Virus record (IMG/VR): IMGVR_UViG_3300037963_005302
Location: 16,972-43,990 of that record
Direction: 5' to 3' (one strand)
Length of the DNA: 27,019 nt
Source of the DNA: a virus
The notes below the pieces were generated by a model. That model did not search any database, was not told where the DNA came from, and saw only the letters and a list, made by a program, of their open reading frames with translations. Shown here in pieces: positions 10,442-17,171 of this stretch. The stretch's first letter is position 1. Every line of letters starts with the position of its first letter. The position numbers and the translations under genes are program-made.

Positions 10442-12598
10442 CTAGCTTGATAAATTAACCCTCCTACCGTAACTAAATCCATCTGTTCCTGGGAATCCTC
10501 CAAAGCGTGGATTGGCTGGAGTTGGATTAGGAACTGATTCCAATGTTCCTTCATAATAGGTTTCACTTCTTCCCGTGAATTGACCGCTACCTGTTAAATG
10601 AAAACCTCCTGTGTGTATGTCAATCATCCCAATGTCTGTTGTAGAGGGGATTAATCCAGTTGTTCCATCCCACCATGCAACAAGACTGTCTTTCGCATAT
10701 AGCAATGGAGCATGTTCTCCTATTAGACCGTCCCCCGTGCCACCAGTTAAGGTAGAAAAAAGACCAGTGCATTCGTAATAATTAGTAGGAACGAAAGGAA
10801 GATTGCTATTAATATCAGGTGGAGTCAGAACAGGTCTCCTTAAATAATCTCTTTCCTGTTCGTTTAATGCCCTGTTCCACAATGCCCACGTTGCCAACTG
10901 TCCATTCATGGATGAGACCTGCATAGATTCATTATTCTCATATCCATTTCTGGTTGTAAAATATTCTACCGCCCCAAGCATAAAGGTCTGAGGAAGAGCG
11001 TTACTTCCAGCATCCCAAGTCATACCTGTCCTCTCGGCATAACTGGCGAAATTACCAAGGTTATTAATTAATCTCCCCTCATCTCTTCCTTCCTCGTTGT
11101 ATTCCATGCCGCCATCGACATATATCTTCAAAAGAGTATCTTCATCTACGCCTTGTCCATTAAGAAAAACAGCGGTTCCAGTCTGGTGAGTAATAATATA
11201 ACAGTGCCAACGCGAGACAGTCCTATCAACCCTCTCGCAAGAATGTAGTTGGTCACTCCGAAAAGCGGTGTTACTACTGCTTGTCTTATTAATGACATAA
11301 CTAACATAGTCAGCAGAAACGGTATTTAGATCAAAACCTGCAAGGCTATTTCCCCTATTTGAAGTATCTACTCCTATATTTAAATACCTTGCGCTTGGCC
11401 AACTACCATCATCTTTTTGCGAAGTGCTAAAAATACCAGCGCCCAAAGGAGAAGCTTCATTAATATTAACCCAACCCAGTATTGTCCACTCCCCTGTAGG
11501 GGTAAGGGTTCCTGTGATATCTGCTTCAGTTGTATGAAATAATCCTGTAGAACTAGGAACTACGCGACTTTCAGCGCTCTCTGCTCCAGATATTCTAACT
11601 GTAGGAAAAGTTTTTTGTTCTGTATCTCCTGCAATCAGAACGTTCTTATCGAATGTATTAAATCTTTTTTTACATGCGTTTAACTTTTTAGAGCACCCAT
11701 CTTTTTGCCAATAGCTGGGGTTTTTCTCTGGATGTTGTCCTATATTGTCATCTTTAATAGAAACATATACGGTTTTTAAAGGGACTCCAGATTCGTTTAT
11801 GTCTTCCTGTAACGGGGGAACGAGAATACTTGGACTCTCGACCCATACCATTCCACTCTTTGGGTAAACTCTTCCATCACTCCATTTTGCGGCAGGATCG
11901 AATAAAAAATCAACGGGTGAATTAGTCCTGCCCGCCGTGGCGTTTGCAGGAGAATCATAAGTGGGGACAATCCTATTTCCCTCCGCATCTAAAAACGGAG
12001 ATCCATCTTCTTTTTCAATGGGTTGCCCCTGATACCTGCAACCCTCGCCCCGATACTGCCAGTAGCAAAATTTAGAAATTACATTTCTTGAATTTACGGT
12101 AAAATTTTCTAGGTCAAGCGGCGAATTAAGTTCGAATTCAACAAATAATTTTGATTCTTGCGTTTTTCTTCCCATTAACCATGTTTCATTTGCTAATTCT
12201 GCCTTAGAATCAGCGATGCCAAAGGGGTTTCCTCCATCAAAATTTGAATCATCAAGGAATTTAACCTGAACTTTCTTTCTTACAATCTTAGCATTTATTA
12301 AATCCTTATTGTTTTGCAGGAAGTTAGTAATAAGATTGTTTTTATTAGATACCCTGAGTTTTGGTCGAGGTAATTTACCATCACCCAAAATGTCAAAACC
12401 CTCAGTTTCCATTGCCAAAGGGAGATATTGAACCCCCTGCCACTTAACCGACTGGTTATAGAGAGCACCTCCATGAAACCCCAGAAATAAGGTAGGTTTG
12501 TTTATTCTATCAGGAAAAATCCTAAACAGTTCTAACACAGCAGTTGGCTGTAAGTCCAATAAACTCTGTGCTACTTTATTTTTTCCTTCTGCCGCCAT
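10442..12598 (-). CDS. L: Minor tail protein L with inserted LamG-like lectin domain
   Basis: A 718-residue protein. Residues 1-190 match the phage minor tail protein L family (LDLQPTAVLELFRI, LFLGFHGG, FCYWQYRGEGCRY). Four cysteines, C178, C187, C302 and C309 (in GCSKKLNACKKRF), match the spacing style of the iron-sulfur cysteines of lambda gpL. The usual family ending (RF followed shortly by FGGFPG) is split: after KKRF comes a ~380-residue insertion before RFGGFPGTDGF at the C-terminus. Within it, about residues 355-640 (WTILGWVNI, WHCYIITHQ, LKIYVDGG, ATWALWNRAL) look like a LamG/concanavalin-like jelly roll, probably for glycan binding. It is the first gene of the tail-tip operon, started by its own GTGTAAAT motif. 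Lambda gpL is about 230 residues. Confidence 0.85.
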   Translation of the reverse strand: MAAEGKNKVAQSLLDLQPTAVLELFRIFPDRINKPTLFLGFHGGALYNQSVKWQGVQYLPLAMETEGFDILGDGKLPRPKLRVSNKNNLITNFLQNNKDLINAKIVRKKVQVKFLDDSNFDGGNPFGIADSKAELANETWLMGRKTQESKLFVEFELNSPLDLENFTVNSRNVISKFCYWQYRGEGCRYQGQPIEKEDGSPFLDAEGNRIVPTYDSPANATAGRTNSPVDFLFDPAAKWSDGRVYPKSGMVWVESPSILVPPLQEDINESGVPLKTVYVSIKDDNIGQHPEKNPSYWQKDGCSKKLNACKKRFNTFDKNVLIAGDTEQKTFPTVRISGAESAESRVVPSSTGLFHTTEADITGTLTPTGEWTILGWVNINEASPLGAGIFSTSQKDDGSWPSARYLNIGVDTSNRGNSLAGFDLNTVSADYVSYVINKTSSSNTAFRSDQLHSCERVDRTVSRWHCYIITHQTGTAVFLNGQGVDEDTLLKIYVDGGMEYNEEGRDEGRLINNLGNFASYAERTGMTWDAGSNALPQTFMLGAVEYFTTRNGYENNESMQVSSMNGQLATWALWNRALNEQERDYLRRPVLTPPDINSNLPFVPTNYYECTGLFSTLTGGTGDGLIGEHAPLLYAKDSLVAWWDGTTGLIPSTTDIGMIDIHTGGFHLTGSGQFTGRSETYYEGTLESVPNPTPANPRFGGFPGTDGFSYGRRVNLSS

Positions 12599-12603
12599 GT
12601 TTA

Positions 12604-12612
12604 GATTTACAC
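12604..12612 (-). promoter_or_regulatory. Putative late promoter motif of the tail-tip operon
   Basis: On the minus strand this reads GTGTAAATC and lies 14 bases before the ATG of L. The same GTGTAA-type element occurs before five other transcription units in this window at 14 or 16 bases. It resembles the T4 late promoter element TATAAATA. It overlaps the -35 box of the opposite-strand promoter. Confidence 0.6.
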
Positions 12613-12634
12613 TTTTATTATTATATAATATAAT
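12606..12634 (+). promoter_or_regulatory. Sigma70-like promoter, predicted leaderless, for 12641 gene
   Basis: TTTACA at 12606-12611, a 17-base spacer and TATAAT at 12629-12634. The seventh base after the -10 box is the G of the GTG start codon at 12641, so the transcript should be leaderless. No Shine-Dalgarno sequence is present. The -35 box lies inside the reverse complement of the late motif of the L operon. Confidence 0.65.
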
Positions 12635-12640
12635 AAAGAT

Positions 12641-13366
12641 GTGAAAATTACACAGTTAAAACAGGACGACTTTAAGCTTTGGCCTTATTTCATAGATTTC
12701 TTTATCAAGTCTCAACCATATGATTTAACAAAGTTGCGAAGCCCTCATTTAAAAAGAGAAAAAATTAGAAGGACGTTTGAGTTTTACATGAAAAATTGCA
12801 TCACTTACATGGCTGAGAATGATTCAAAAATTGCGGCGGCTGTTTTTTTAGACCCATCGAAATCCTACTTCGATGTAAGTTTCCTTTTTGGAATTAGAGA
12901 AAACTTCTCAAGCTCTACCTTGATAACCGCACTTCACGATATTTTCGATAAAGCCATAACAACATACAATAAAAACTACATTAAAAGCGAAATAAGGAGA
13001 AAATACAAAGTAGAGACTTATAAGAAATGGATTGAAAGATACGACAAAACAGCCATAATATTTAATGACCCACCAAATACTGTAGTTTGGTGTAAAAGTA
13101 ACCGTATGAATGCTAAATTTAAAGTAGTAGGCACTAATAATACTACTGAGCACCTGATAGAGAAAAAAGCTTCTCTGGGAAAGGTCTACCCTGATAAAAA
13201 CAATCCACCTTCTAGACTCAGAGAACTTATCTTTGAAGATGGAATTTACATTTTAGATGAAAAAAAGGTTGACTTTCTTGCGGATCGTGTTTTAATTCAC
13301 GGGTTCCTGTCCGATAATCAAAACAACGTGGGCAGGGTAGCACTTGAATTCATACCTCAAAAATGA
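12641..13366 (+). CDS. Hypothetical protein, possible GNAT-type acetyltransferase
   Basis: A 241-residue cytoplasmic protein without signal peptide or membrane segment. It starts at GTG; the overlapping ATG two bases earlier is followed at once by TGA. The first ~150 residues show an order of secondary structure compatible with the GNAT fold: a strand (YFDVSFLFGI) after an earlier strand (KIAAAVFLDP), a long helix, then a YKKWIERYDKTAIIF helix-to-strand segment like the end of GNAT domains. I see no clear acetyl-CoA loop (Q/RxxGxG/A), so the assignment is weak. The C-terminal ~80 residues are unassigned. It heads a group with overlapping junctions leading to the spanin-like genes. Confidence 0.55.
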   Translation: MKITQLKQDDFKLWPYFIDFFIKSQPYDLTKLRSPHLKREKIRRTFEFYMKNCITYMAENDSKIAAAVFLDPSKSYFDVSFLFGIRENFSSSTLITALHDIFDKAITTYNKNYIKSEIRRKYKVETYKKWIERYDKTAIIFNDPPNTVVWCKSNRMNAKFKVVGTNNTTEHLIEKKASLGKVYPDKNNPPSRLRELIFEDGIYILDEKKVDFLADRVLIHGFLSDNQNNVGRVALEFIPQK

Positions 13367-13563
13367 AAAGTAAAGCCACTCTTTACAGAGTATACAATCG
13401 CAAAGGAGAATACCATCATGCCTATAGCCCCTCTTTAGAAGGAGCGTTGGTTTGGGCCATCGACTGCGCTAAAACAGTCAACGGTTCAGTCAGAGAGGTC
13501 TTTGAAGATGGGACCGAAAAAGAAGTTTTCACCTTCAAAAAGGAGGCAAAATGTTCGCGCTAA
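13363..13563 (+). CDS. Small hypothetical protein
   Basis: A 66-residue soluble protein of unknown function. Its ATG overlaps the stop of the previous gene (ATGA), and its last bases overlap the next start at 13551, so the three genes are probably translated from one mRNA. The composition is mixed, with aromatic residues near the N-terminus (YRVYNRKGEYHHAYSP) and a basic C-terminus (FKKEAKCSR). No known domain recognised. Confidence 0.6.
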   Translation: MKSKATLYRVYNRKGEYHHAYSPSLEGALVWAIDCAKTVNGSVREVFEDGTEKEVFTFKKEAKCSR

Positions 13564-13805
13564 TTAAATCTATTTTCAAATCTTTAGAACTTTTTCTTAG
13601 TTTAAAAAATAAAAAATTTTATTATGACTTATACTGGCAGCACAAAGAGACAGAGCAAGAGCTTATTTACCAAATTGAAGAGCTTAGGGAGAGTGGGGAT
13701 AGCAACGATGCTGATCGGGCTGACCTCCTGCGTAAGCAACTCAAATATGAGCGTGAACAATTTGAACATATATCAGCCTTCTACTCTAAGGCTCAAGAAG
13801 AATAG
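13551..13805 (+). CDS. Probable i-spanin (Rz-like), coiled-coil membrane-associated
   Basis: An 84-residue protein with a strong Shine-Dalgarno sequence (AGGAGG at 13541-13546). The N-terminus (FALIKSIFKSLELFLSL) is a hydrophobic or amphipathic helix, less hydrophobic than a usual signal anchor because of two lysines. The rest (residues 25-84) is charged and strongly helical, as expected for a periplasmic coiled coil. The +1 frame inside it carries a lipoprotein gene, the arrangement known for Rz/Rz1 spanins, which link inner and outer membranes in the last step of Gram-negative lysis. The pairing is the main argument; the weak membrane anchor is the main doubt. An alternative is another small coiled-coil protein. 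Confidence 0.6.
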   Translation: MFALIKSIFKSLELFLSLKNKKFYYDLYWQHKETEQELIYQIEELRESGDSNDADRADLLRKQLKYEREQFEHISAFYSKAQEE

Positions 13806-13908
13806 TCCTATTCAAACAATAGATGGAGTCTATACCCCTCAAACTGATGAGGTGTGGCACTCTGATGCTCGCTATAGGAGACTCGAAAGAGAAATTTATT
13901 CCAAATAA
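13624..13908 (+). CDS. Probable o-spanin lipoprotein (Rz1-like), overlapping out of frame
   Basis: A 94-residue protein whose first two thirds lie in a different frame inside the i-spanin gene, while the last 34 residues extend beyond it. A lysine-rich n-region (KRQSKSLFTKLKSLGR), hydrophobic core (VGIATMLIGL) and a good lipobox (LTSC, Cys36) predict cleavage and lipidation by the Lsp/Lgt pathway. The mature ~59 residues include polar stretches and a TPQTDEVWHSDARYRRLE tail. As an o-spanin it would sit in the outer membrane and pair with the i-spanin to fuse membranes at lysis. ATG at 13624 is the first start; an internal GTG or ATG closer to the hydrophobic core is possible. Confidence 0.62.
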   Translation: MTYTGSTKRQSKSLFTKLKSLGRVGIATMLIGLTSCVSNSNMSVNNLNIYQPSTLRLKKNSPIQTIDGVYTPQTDEVWHSDARYRRLEREIYSK

Positions 13909-13957
13909 CGAAAAAATTTAATTGACCCGTTGCCTCGCGTAGACCTGGAGGATTACT

Positions 13958-14365
13958 ATGAGAATTTCATGGGAACAATACGCTTTAAATATAGCTAAAA
14001 CTGCCTCTGAACGAAGCGAAGACCCCTTCATGAAGGTTGGCGCATGCGCTTTAAATAAAGATAATATGGTCTTAGCTGTTGGCTATAATGGTTTAGCTAC
14101 AGGAAAAAAAGTAGATAAATACTTTTGGGCGGTAAGGCGAGATAGGAGACCTTACATGATTCATGCAGAAGCTAATTGTTTAAGCTTGGTGAAGAGGGGA
14201 GAGGTGGAATTATTAGCTGTTACTCTTTTGCCGTGCGCTTCATGTGCTACTTTAATAGCATCTTATAATATCCCTAAAGTTGTTTATGGCCAAGAATATG
14301 AACGAGACATGAAGGCTTTAGACATTTTTGACTTTTATAACATAGAATGTGTAAAATTGAGTTGA
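13958..14365 (+). CDS. Deoxycytidylate deaminase-like zinc deaminase
   Basis: A 135-residue member of the cytidine/deoxycytidylate deaminase superfamily. The zinc site is complete: H69-A-E71 (IHAEANC) and P92-C93-x-x-C96 (LPCASC). The N-terminal SEDPFMKVGACAL and VGYNG segments are typical of dCMP deaminases of the ComE/Dcd type. The likely reaction is dCMP to dUMP, feeding dTTP synthesis for phage DNA. It has a good Shine-Dalgarno sequence (GGAGG at 13947-13951). The allosteric dCTP/dTTP site of larger relatives cannot be judged. It may act on dCMP or on another cytosine nucleotide. Confidence 0.8.
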   Translation: MRISWEQYALNIAKTASERSEDPFMKVGACALNKDNMVLAVGYNGLATGKKVDKYFWAVRRDRRPYMIHAEANCLSLVKRGEVELLAVTLLPCASCATLIASYNIPKVVYGQEYERDMKALDIFDFYNIECVKLS

Positions 14366-14391
14366 CAAAGATGAAAAAACTGTAATAATAG
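14362..14391 (+). promoter_or_regulatory. Sigma70-like promoter for the outer-membrane protein gene
   Basis: A perfect -35 (TTGACA, 14362-14367) and an A/T-rich -10 region; TAATAG at 14386-14391 gives an 18-base spacer. The seventh base after it is the A of the ATG at 14398, predicting a leaderless mRNA. A -10 variant TAATAA at 14383 would have a short 15-base spacer. A weak GTGTAAAAT element at 14349-14357 lies inside the preceding gene. Confidence 0.6.
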
Positions 14392-14397
14392 ACAAAT

Positions 14398-15090
14398 ATG
14401 AAGAAATTAATTCTTACAACACTACTGATGGGCGCTGCTATGGTTGGCGCAGTTAAAGCCACCACTCTCGCAGATGTCTCTGTAGAAGGTGGTGTTTCAT
14501 ACAGCACTCTTTCCACTAGTGGAGGAGTCGGAATCAGAGATGACGCATTTAGCTATTCTCTCACACTCTCTGCTCCAGTAAAAGCGGGAGGGACTGCTTC
14601 AGTTGGCATTGACATTTTCGATGTTGACGGAGGCTATGAACAAGACATTTCCTTGTCTTATTCCAGAGGTATTAGTCTTTTAGGTCAAGACCTTGAAGCT
14701 GACTTCTACTTCCAAAGGATTGATTCTTCCTTTGGTGGTTGGGATGAAGTCGGAGCAAGCCTTACTTACAGTCACGCCCTTGCAGATCTTACAGCTACTC
14801 TATGGCATGAAGTAGGCGGTGGTTCTGGCGGTGCATATGGAGTAGAGTTTATTCTTTCTCGCGATATTGACACTCCAGTAGACGGTTTAGTATTGACACC
14901 TTTTGCTGGACTTAATCTTGCTGATGAATATACAGCTTTTGAAGCTGGCTTAGCGGCCTCTTACAAAATCACTGAAGCAGCTTCTGTTTTTGTAAAAGGA
15001 GGTTATAACGATAACGATCTTGATTCTTCTAGCGCATACAGCTTAGATAATGAGTGGTCGATTGGAGCAGGAGTTTCATACAAATTCTAA
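14398..15090 (+). CDS. Phage-encoded outer-membrane beta-barrel (porin-like) protein
   Basis: A 230-residue protein with a Sec signal peptide (KK n-region, LILTTLLMGAAMVGA core, cleavage after AVKA near residue 21). The mature part is rich in alternating hydrophobic/polar strands and Gly/Ser turns and ends in YKF, the C-terminal Phe signature recognised by the BAM machinery. Eight to ten strands are plausible (SYSLTLSAPV, DLEADFYFQRID, VGASLTYSHAL, SIGAGVSYKF). It is monocistronic, between its own promoter and a strong terminator. By analogy with lambda Lom and other phage outer-membrane proteins it may alter the infected cell surface, for instance by blocking receptors or changing permeability; this role is inference. 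Confidence 0.82.
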   Translation: MKKLILTTLLMGAAMVGAVKATTLADVSVEGGVSYSTLSTSGGVGIRDDAFSYSLTLSAPVKAGGTASVGIDIFDVDGGYEQDISLSYSRGISLLGQDLEADFYFQRIDSSFGGWDEVGASLTYSHALADLTATLWHEVGGGSGGAYGVEFILSRDIDTPVDGLVLTPFAGLNLADEYTAFEAGLAASYKITEAASVFVKGGYNDNDLDSSSAYSLDNEWSIGAGVSYKF

Positions 15091-15120
15091 TAACTCTACG
15101 TTTTTAAAAAAGTAAAAGAA

Positions 15121-15147
15121 AAGCCTCCCGCAAGGGGGGCTTTTTTT
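15121..15147 (+). terminator. Rho-independent terminator after the outer-membrane protein gene
   Basis: Stem AAGCCTCCC / GGGGGGCTT (one G-T wobble) closed by a GCAA tetraloop and followed by a run of T. It separates the beta-barrel gene from the lysis cassette. Confidence 0.92.
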
Positions 15148-15154
15148 GTATCCC

Positions 15155-15163
15155 GTGTAAATA
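15155..15163 (+). promoter_or_regulatory. Putative late promoter motif of the lysis cassette
   Basis: GTGTAAATA directly after the terminator, 16 bases before the holin ATG. There is no Shine-Dalgarno sequence between motif and ATG. It is one of six such elements in the window, three of them exact GTGTAAATA. Confidence 0.6.
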
Positions 15164-15170
15164 AATAAAC

Positions 15171-15488
15171 ATGGAACCTGAAAAATCTATTTTAAAAGAG
15201 TTTTTAAACGGGGGTTGGCTTGTGCCATTGGTTGGCGCAGCAGCAATGTTTGCAAGGCTATTATCGGGGAATAGTGGTCTTTCATTAAAACAACAATTTA
15301 AAAGAGTGCTTACGGCGGCTATAGCCGCTGGAATTGCTTGGTTTGTATTAGAACAAACAGACGTATCCTCACTTACAAAAGCGATCACTTATGGTATCAT
15401 TGGTGTAATTAGCCCAGAAGTAATTAGCGGTATCGTGCGATTAGGGGAAAAATTCGCCAAGAACCCAGAAAAATTTATTAAAAAATGA
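15171..15488 (+). CDS. Holin, three-transmembrane (LydA-like)
   Basis: A 105-residue protein with three hydrophobic segments (about 15-33, GWLVPLVGAAAMFARLL; 44-62, VLTAAIAAGIAWFVL; 69-88, LTKAITYGIIGVISPEVI) and a short basic C-terminus (KNPEKFIKK), a layout typical of class I / LydA-type holins. It would form inner-membrane lesions that release the endolysin. It is the first gene of a cassette in which each stop overlaps the next start (ATGA), and it has its own GTGTAAATA motif. The family is recognised from topology and context. Confidence 0.75.
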   Translation: MEPEKSILKEFLNGGWLVPLVGAAAMFARLLSGNSGLSLKQQFKRVLTAAIAAGIAWFVLEQTDVSSLTKAITYGIIGVISPEVISGIVRLGEKFAKNPEKFIKK

Positions 15489-16090
15489 GACCTAAGTTTA
15501 TTGTTTATTGCCTAGCGGCAATTTGTTTAACGTTTGGCTGGAGAGGCGCTACTCTCACAGAGGATATAAATAAGACCCTAGCAGAAAACGCTCGTCAATC
15601 AGAGTCGTCCATCATGGAGATTGGAATGTGCTTTGATTGGTATGGTGTAATTATCGTAGACTCTGTTATAAAAACTTCGCATGGTATTATATCTCCCAGT
15701 GAAATGGTTGAGGTTCTAGAGGAGGAAAGAGCAAATAAAGATGAATATCTAGAGGGCTACAAGAAAGATATTACTCCCGATGAGACCGAGTATGCAGATT
15801 TTGTTTTTGAGCAAGAGGAGAAAATAAACTCTTATGTTAGTCAATTGATTGAGTGGGGAAATAAAGAAGAAGTTGATAGCATTAAAGCTTCTATTCCTCA
15901 CATGTATACGATGACCGATCCAACTATCGAGGCTATCAATAACATTATGGATACTAAGATGTATTATAATGAAAGAAAGTCTGAGGAACTACATGAAAGA
16001 ATACATAATTTTAGAGACTTTATGATTCTGGCTATTGTTTTATCGGTTGTAATGTCAATATGTGCGTCATTTAGTAGGAGGTGTAGATGA
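15485..16090 (+). CDS. Two-TM helical protein between holin and endolysin, possible antiholin
   Basis: A 201-residue protein: N-terminal transmembrane or signal-anchor segment (residues 4-22, FIVYCLAAICLTFGW), a ~150-residue acidic all-helical region that should face the periplasm, and a second transmembrane segment (about 176-196, MILAIVLSVVMSICASF) ending in SRRCR. This TM-helical bundle-TM layout resembles the four-helix-bundle sensor domain of chemoreceptors without a signalling domain. It overlaps the holin stop (ATGA) and the endolysin start (ATGA). Its position suggests a lysis regulator or antiholin that senses the periplasm; that is inference. No sequence family is firmly recognised. 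Confidence 0.6.
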   Translation: MRPKFIVYCLAAICLTFGWRGATLTEDINKTLAENARQSESSIMEIGMCFDWYGVIIVDSVIKTSHGIISPSEMVEVLEEERANKDEYLEGYKKDITPDETEYADFVFEQEEKINSYVSQLIEWGNKEEVDSIKASIPHMYTMTDPTIEAINNIMDTKMYYNERKSEELHERIHNFRDFMILAIVLSVVMSICASFSRRCR

Positions 16091-16707
16091 ATTTTAAAGG
16101 AAAAAAAGAGGTAGTTAAGGCAGTCCAAAAGATTTTGGGAGTTTCTGCGGATGGTGCAGATGGTCCCGTTACATGGAATGCTATCTTAGCCAAACTCTCC
16201 ACAAAGGAAACTACTGCGCCCAAAGGAACCATTCCTGAAAAAATGGTTTCATTAGCAAGGGAAGAAATAGGGGTATCTGAAGTGGATGGTAGTAATTGTG
16301 GGCCAAGGGTAGATGAATACAAAGCGGCTACATGGTTAGATGCTGATAAGGGATGGCCGTGGTGTGCTGCTTTTATTTGTTGGTTAGTCAGGGAAGCCAT
16401 AGAGGGAGAGGATGTGTCCTTTAAACGTCCCAGAACCGCAGGAGCGTGGGACTTTGAAAACTGGGCTAAACAAGAATCAAATAGAGGAATAGAATTGCGT
16501 AAACCTACAAACGAAGATATTAAAGCTGGCGATATTGTTGTGTTTACTTTTTCTCATATTGGAATCGCGGTAAAAGACGTAGATTCAAGCGGTTATGTAG
16601 TCACCATTGAAGGTAATACTAATGGTGCTGGCAGTAGAGAGGGTGGTTCTGTCCTAGAAAAAAAACGTCACGTTTCAAAAATTCGCAGTAGAATAAGAAT
16701 TCTGTAG
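16087..16707 (+). CDS. Endolysin: N-terminal PG-binding-like region plus CHAP amidase/peptidase
   Basis: A 206-residue protein. Residues 5-35 (VVKAVQKILGVSADGADGPV) look like a peptidoglycan_binding_1 repeat. Residues ~48-206 form a CHAP-type cysteine peptidase/amidase with catalytic Cys93 in WPWCAAF, His157 in SHIGIAV and a polar third residue in IEGNTN (Glu175 or Asn177). There is no signal peptide, so it depends on the holin for export. An AGGAGG Shine-Dalgarno sequence lies at 16076-16081, and the start overlaps the stop of the two-TM gene. It cleaves peptidoglycan at the end of infection. Confidence 0.88.
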   Translation: MNFKGKKEVVKAVQKILGVSADGADGPVTWNAILAKLSTKETTAPKGTIPEKMVSLAREEIGVSEVDGSNCGPRVDEYKAATWLDADKGWPWCAAFICWLVREAIEGEDVSFKRPRTAGAWDFENWAKQESNRGIELRKPTNEDIKAGDIVVFTFSHIGIAVKDVDSSGYVVTIEGNTNGAGSREGGSVLEKKRHVSKIRSRIRIL

Positions 16708-16726
16708 ATTAACTTTACCTTCCCAC

Positions 16727-16732
16727 TATAAT
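16727..16732 (+). promoter_or_regulatory. TATAAT -10 box, predicted leaderless start at 16739
   Basis: A perfect TATAAT whose seventh following base is the A of the ATG at 16739. There is no good -35 at 16-18 bases, so strength is uncertain. No Shine-Dalgarno sequence can fit between a start site here and the ATG. Confidence 0.5.
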
Positions 16733-16738
16733 AGGGAA

Positions 16739-17029
16739 ATGGAGAAAGTTAACATTAAGGTTAGTCGTCACGACATCTTTAATTATGTTGTTGGTCATTC
16801 TGTCTTTGACCCAATTGAAAAATGCATTGACCCCACAAGGTATGAAGTCTTGGACGGTTTTATTTACGATTCTAAAACGAAGCAACAGATAACACAAAGT
16901 CACGAATACCAGAGGTTTTGTTGGGAGGTAAGCAAACTTAAGCAGTTTACCGAAAAAATGAATAGGCGCGAAATTGAAAGCGTCTGCGAAGAAATCGAGG
17001 AGATCGCTCCAACCTACGTTTTACTTTAA
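16739..17029 (+). CDS. Hypothetical protein
   Basis: A 96-residue acidic soluble protein without recognised domain. The segment YEVLDGFIYDSKTKQQI and the charged helical C-terminus (NRREIESVCEEIEEI) suggest a small mixed fold. It starts a plus-strand unit that continues through the basic protein to the pyrophosphatase. Its predicted promoter places the transcription start at the ATG. Confidence 0.6.
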   Translation: MEKVNIKVSRHDIFNYVVGHSVFDPIEKCIDPTRYEVLDGFIYDSKTKQQITQSHEYQRFCWEVSKLKQFTEKMNRREIESVCEEIEEIAPTYVLL

Positions 17030-17030
17030 T

Positions 17031-17171
17031 ATGGCTAAAAAAACAACATCAGTATATTCCCTTAAGAAACAAAAGAGGAATAAAGGGGTTCACGCTAAAA
17101 GCAAAAGCTCTAATAATAAACAAAGTAAGCTCTATAAGAAAAAATATAGAGGGCAAGGTAAGAAGAGATGA
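17031..17171 (+). CDS. Small, highly basic protein
   Basis: A 46-residue protein with about 40 percent Lys/Arg (GVHAKSKSSNNKQSKLYKKK, then RGQGKKR). Short basic proteins with the KGVHAKSK...YKKKYRGQG pattern recur in marine phages; their function is unknown, and nucleic-acid binding is likely. The frame is open from 16974, but the ATG at 17031, two bases after the preceding stop, is the sensible start. Its stop overlaps the pyrophosphatase start (ATGA), so the two are coupled. Confidence 0.65.
   Translation: MAKKTTSVYSLKKQKRNKGVHAKSKSSNNKQSKLYKKKYRGQGKKR

Noticed and set aside
10441-10566. Longer start for the K-like gene at 10566
   Set aside because: It would overlap L by 125 bases with residues unlike the family; ATG 10440 is one base after the L stop and at the beginning of the JAMM domain.
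15403-15650. GTGTAA copies inside the holin (15403) and two-TM (15645) genes, and similar ones near 4850 (minus), 14349 and 21245
   Set aside because: They lie inside coding sequence at the wrong distance from any start codon, so they are not counted as promoters. GTGTAA alone is too short to be significant; the position rule is what matters.
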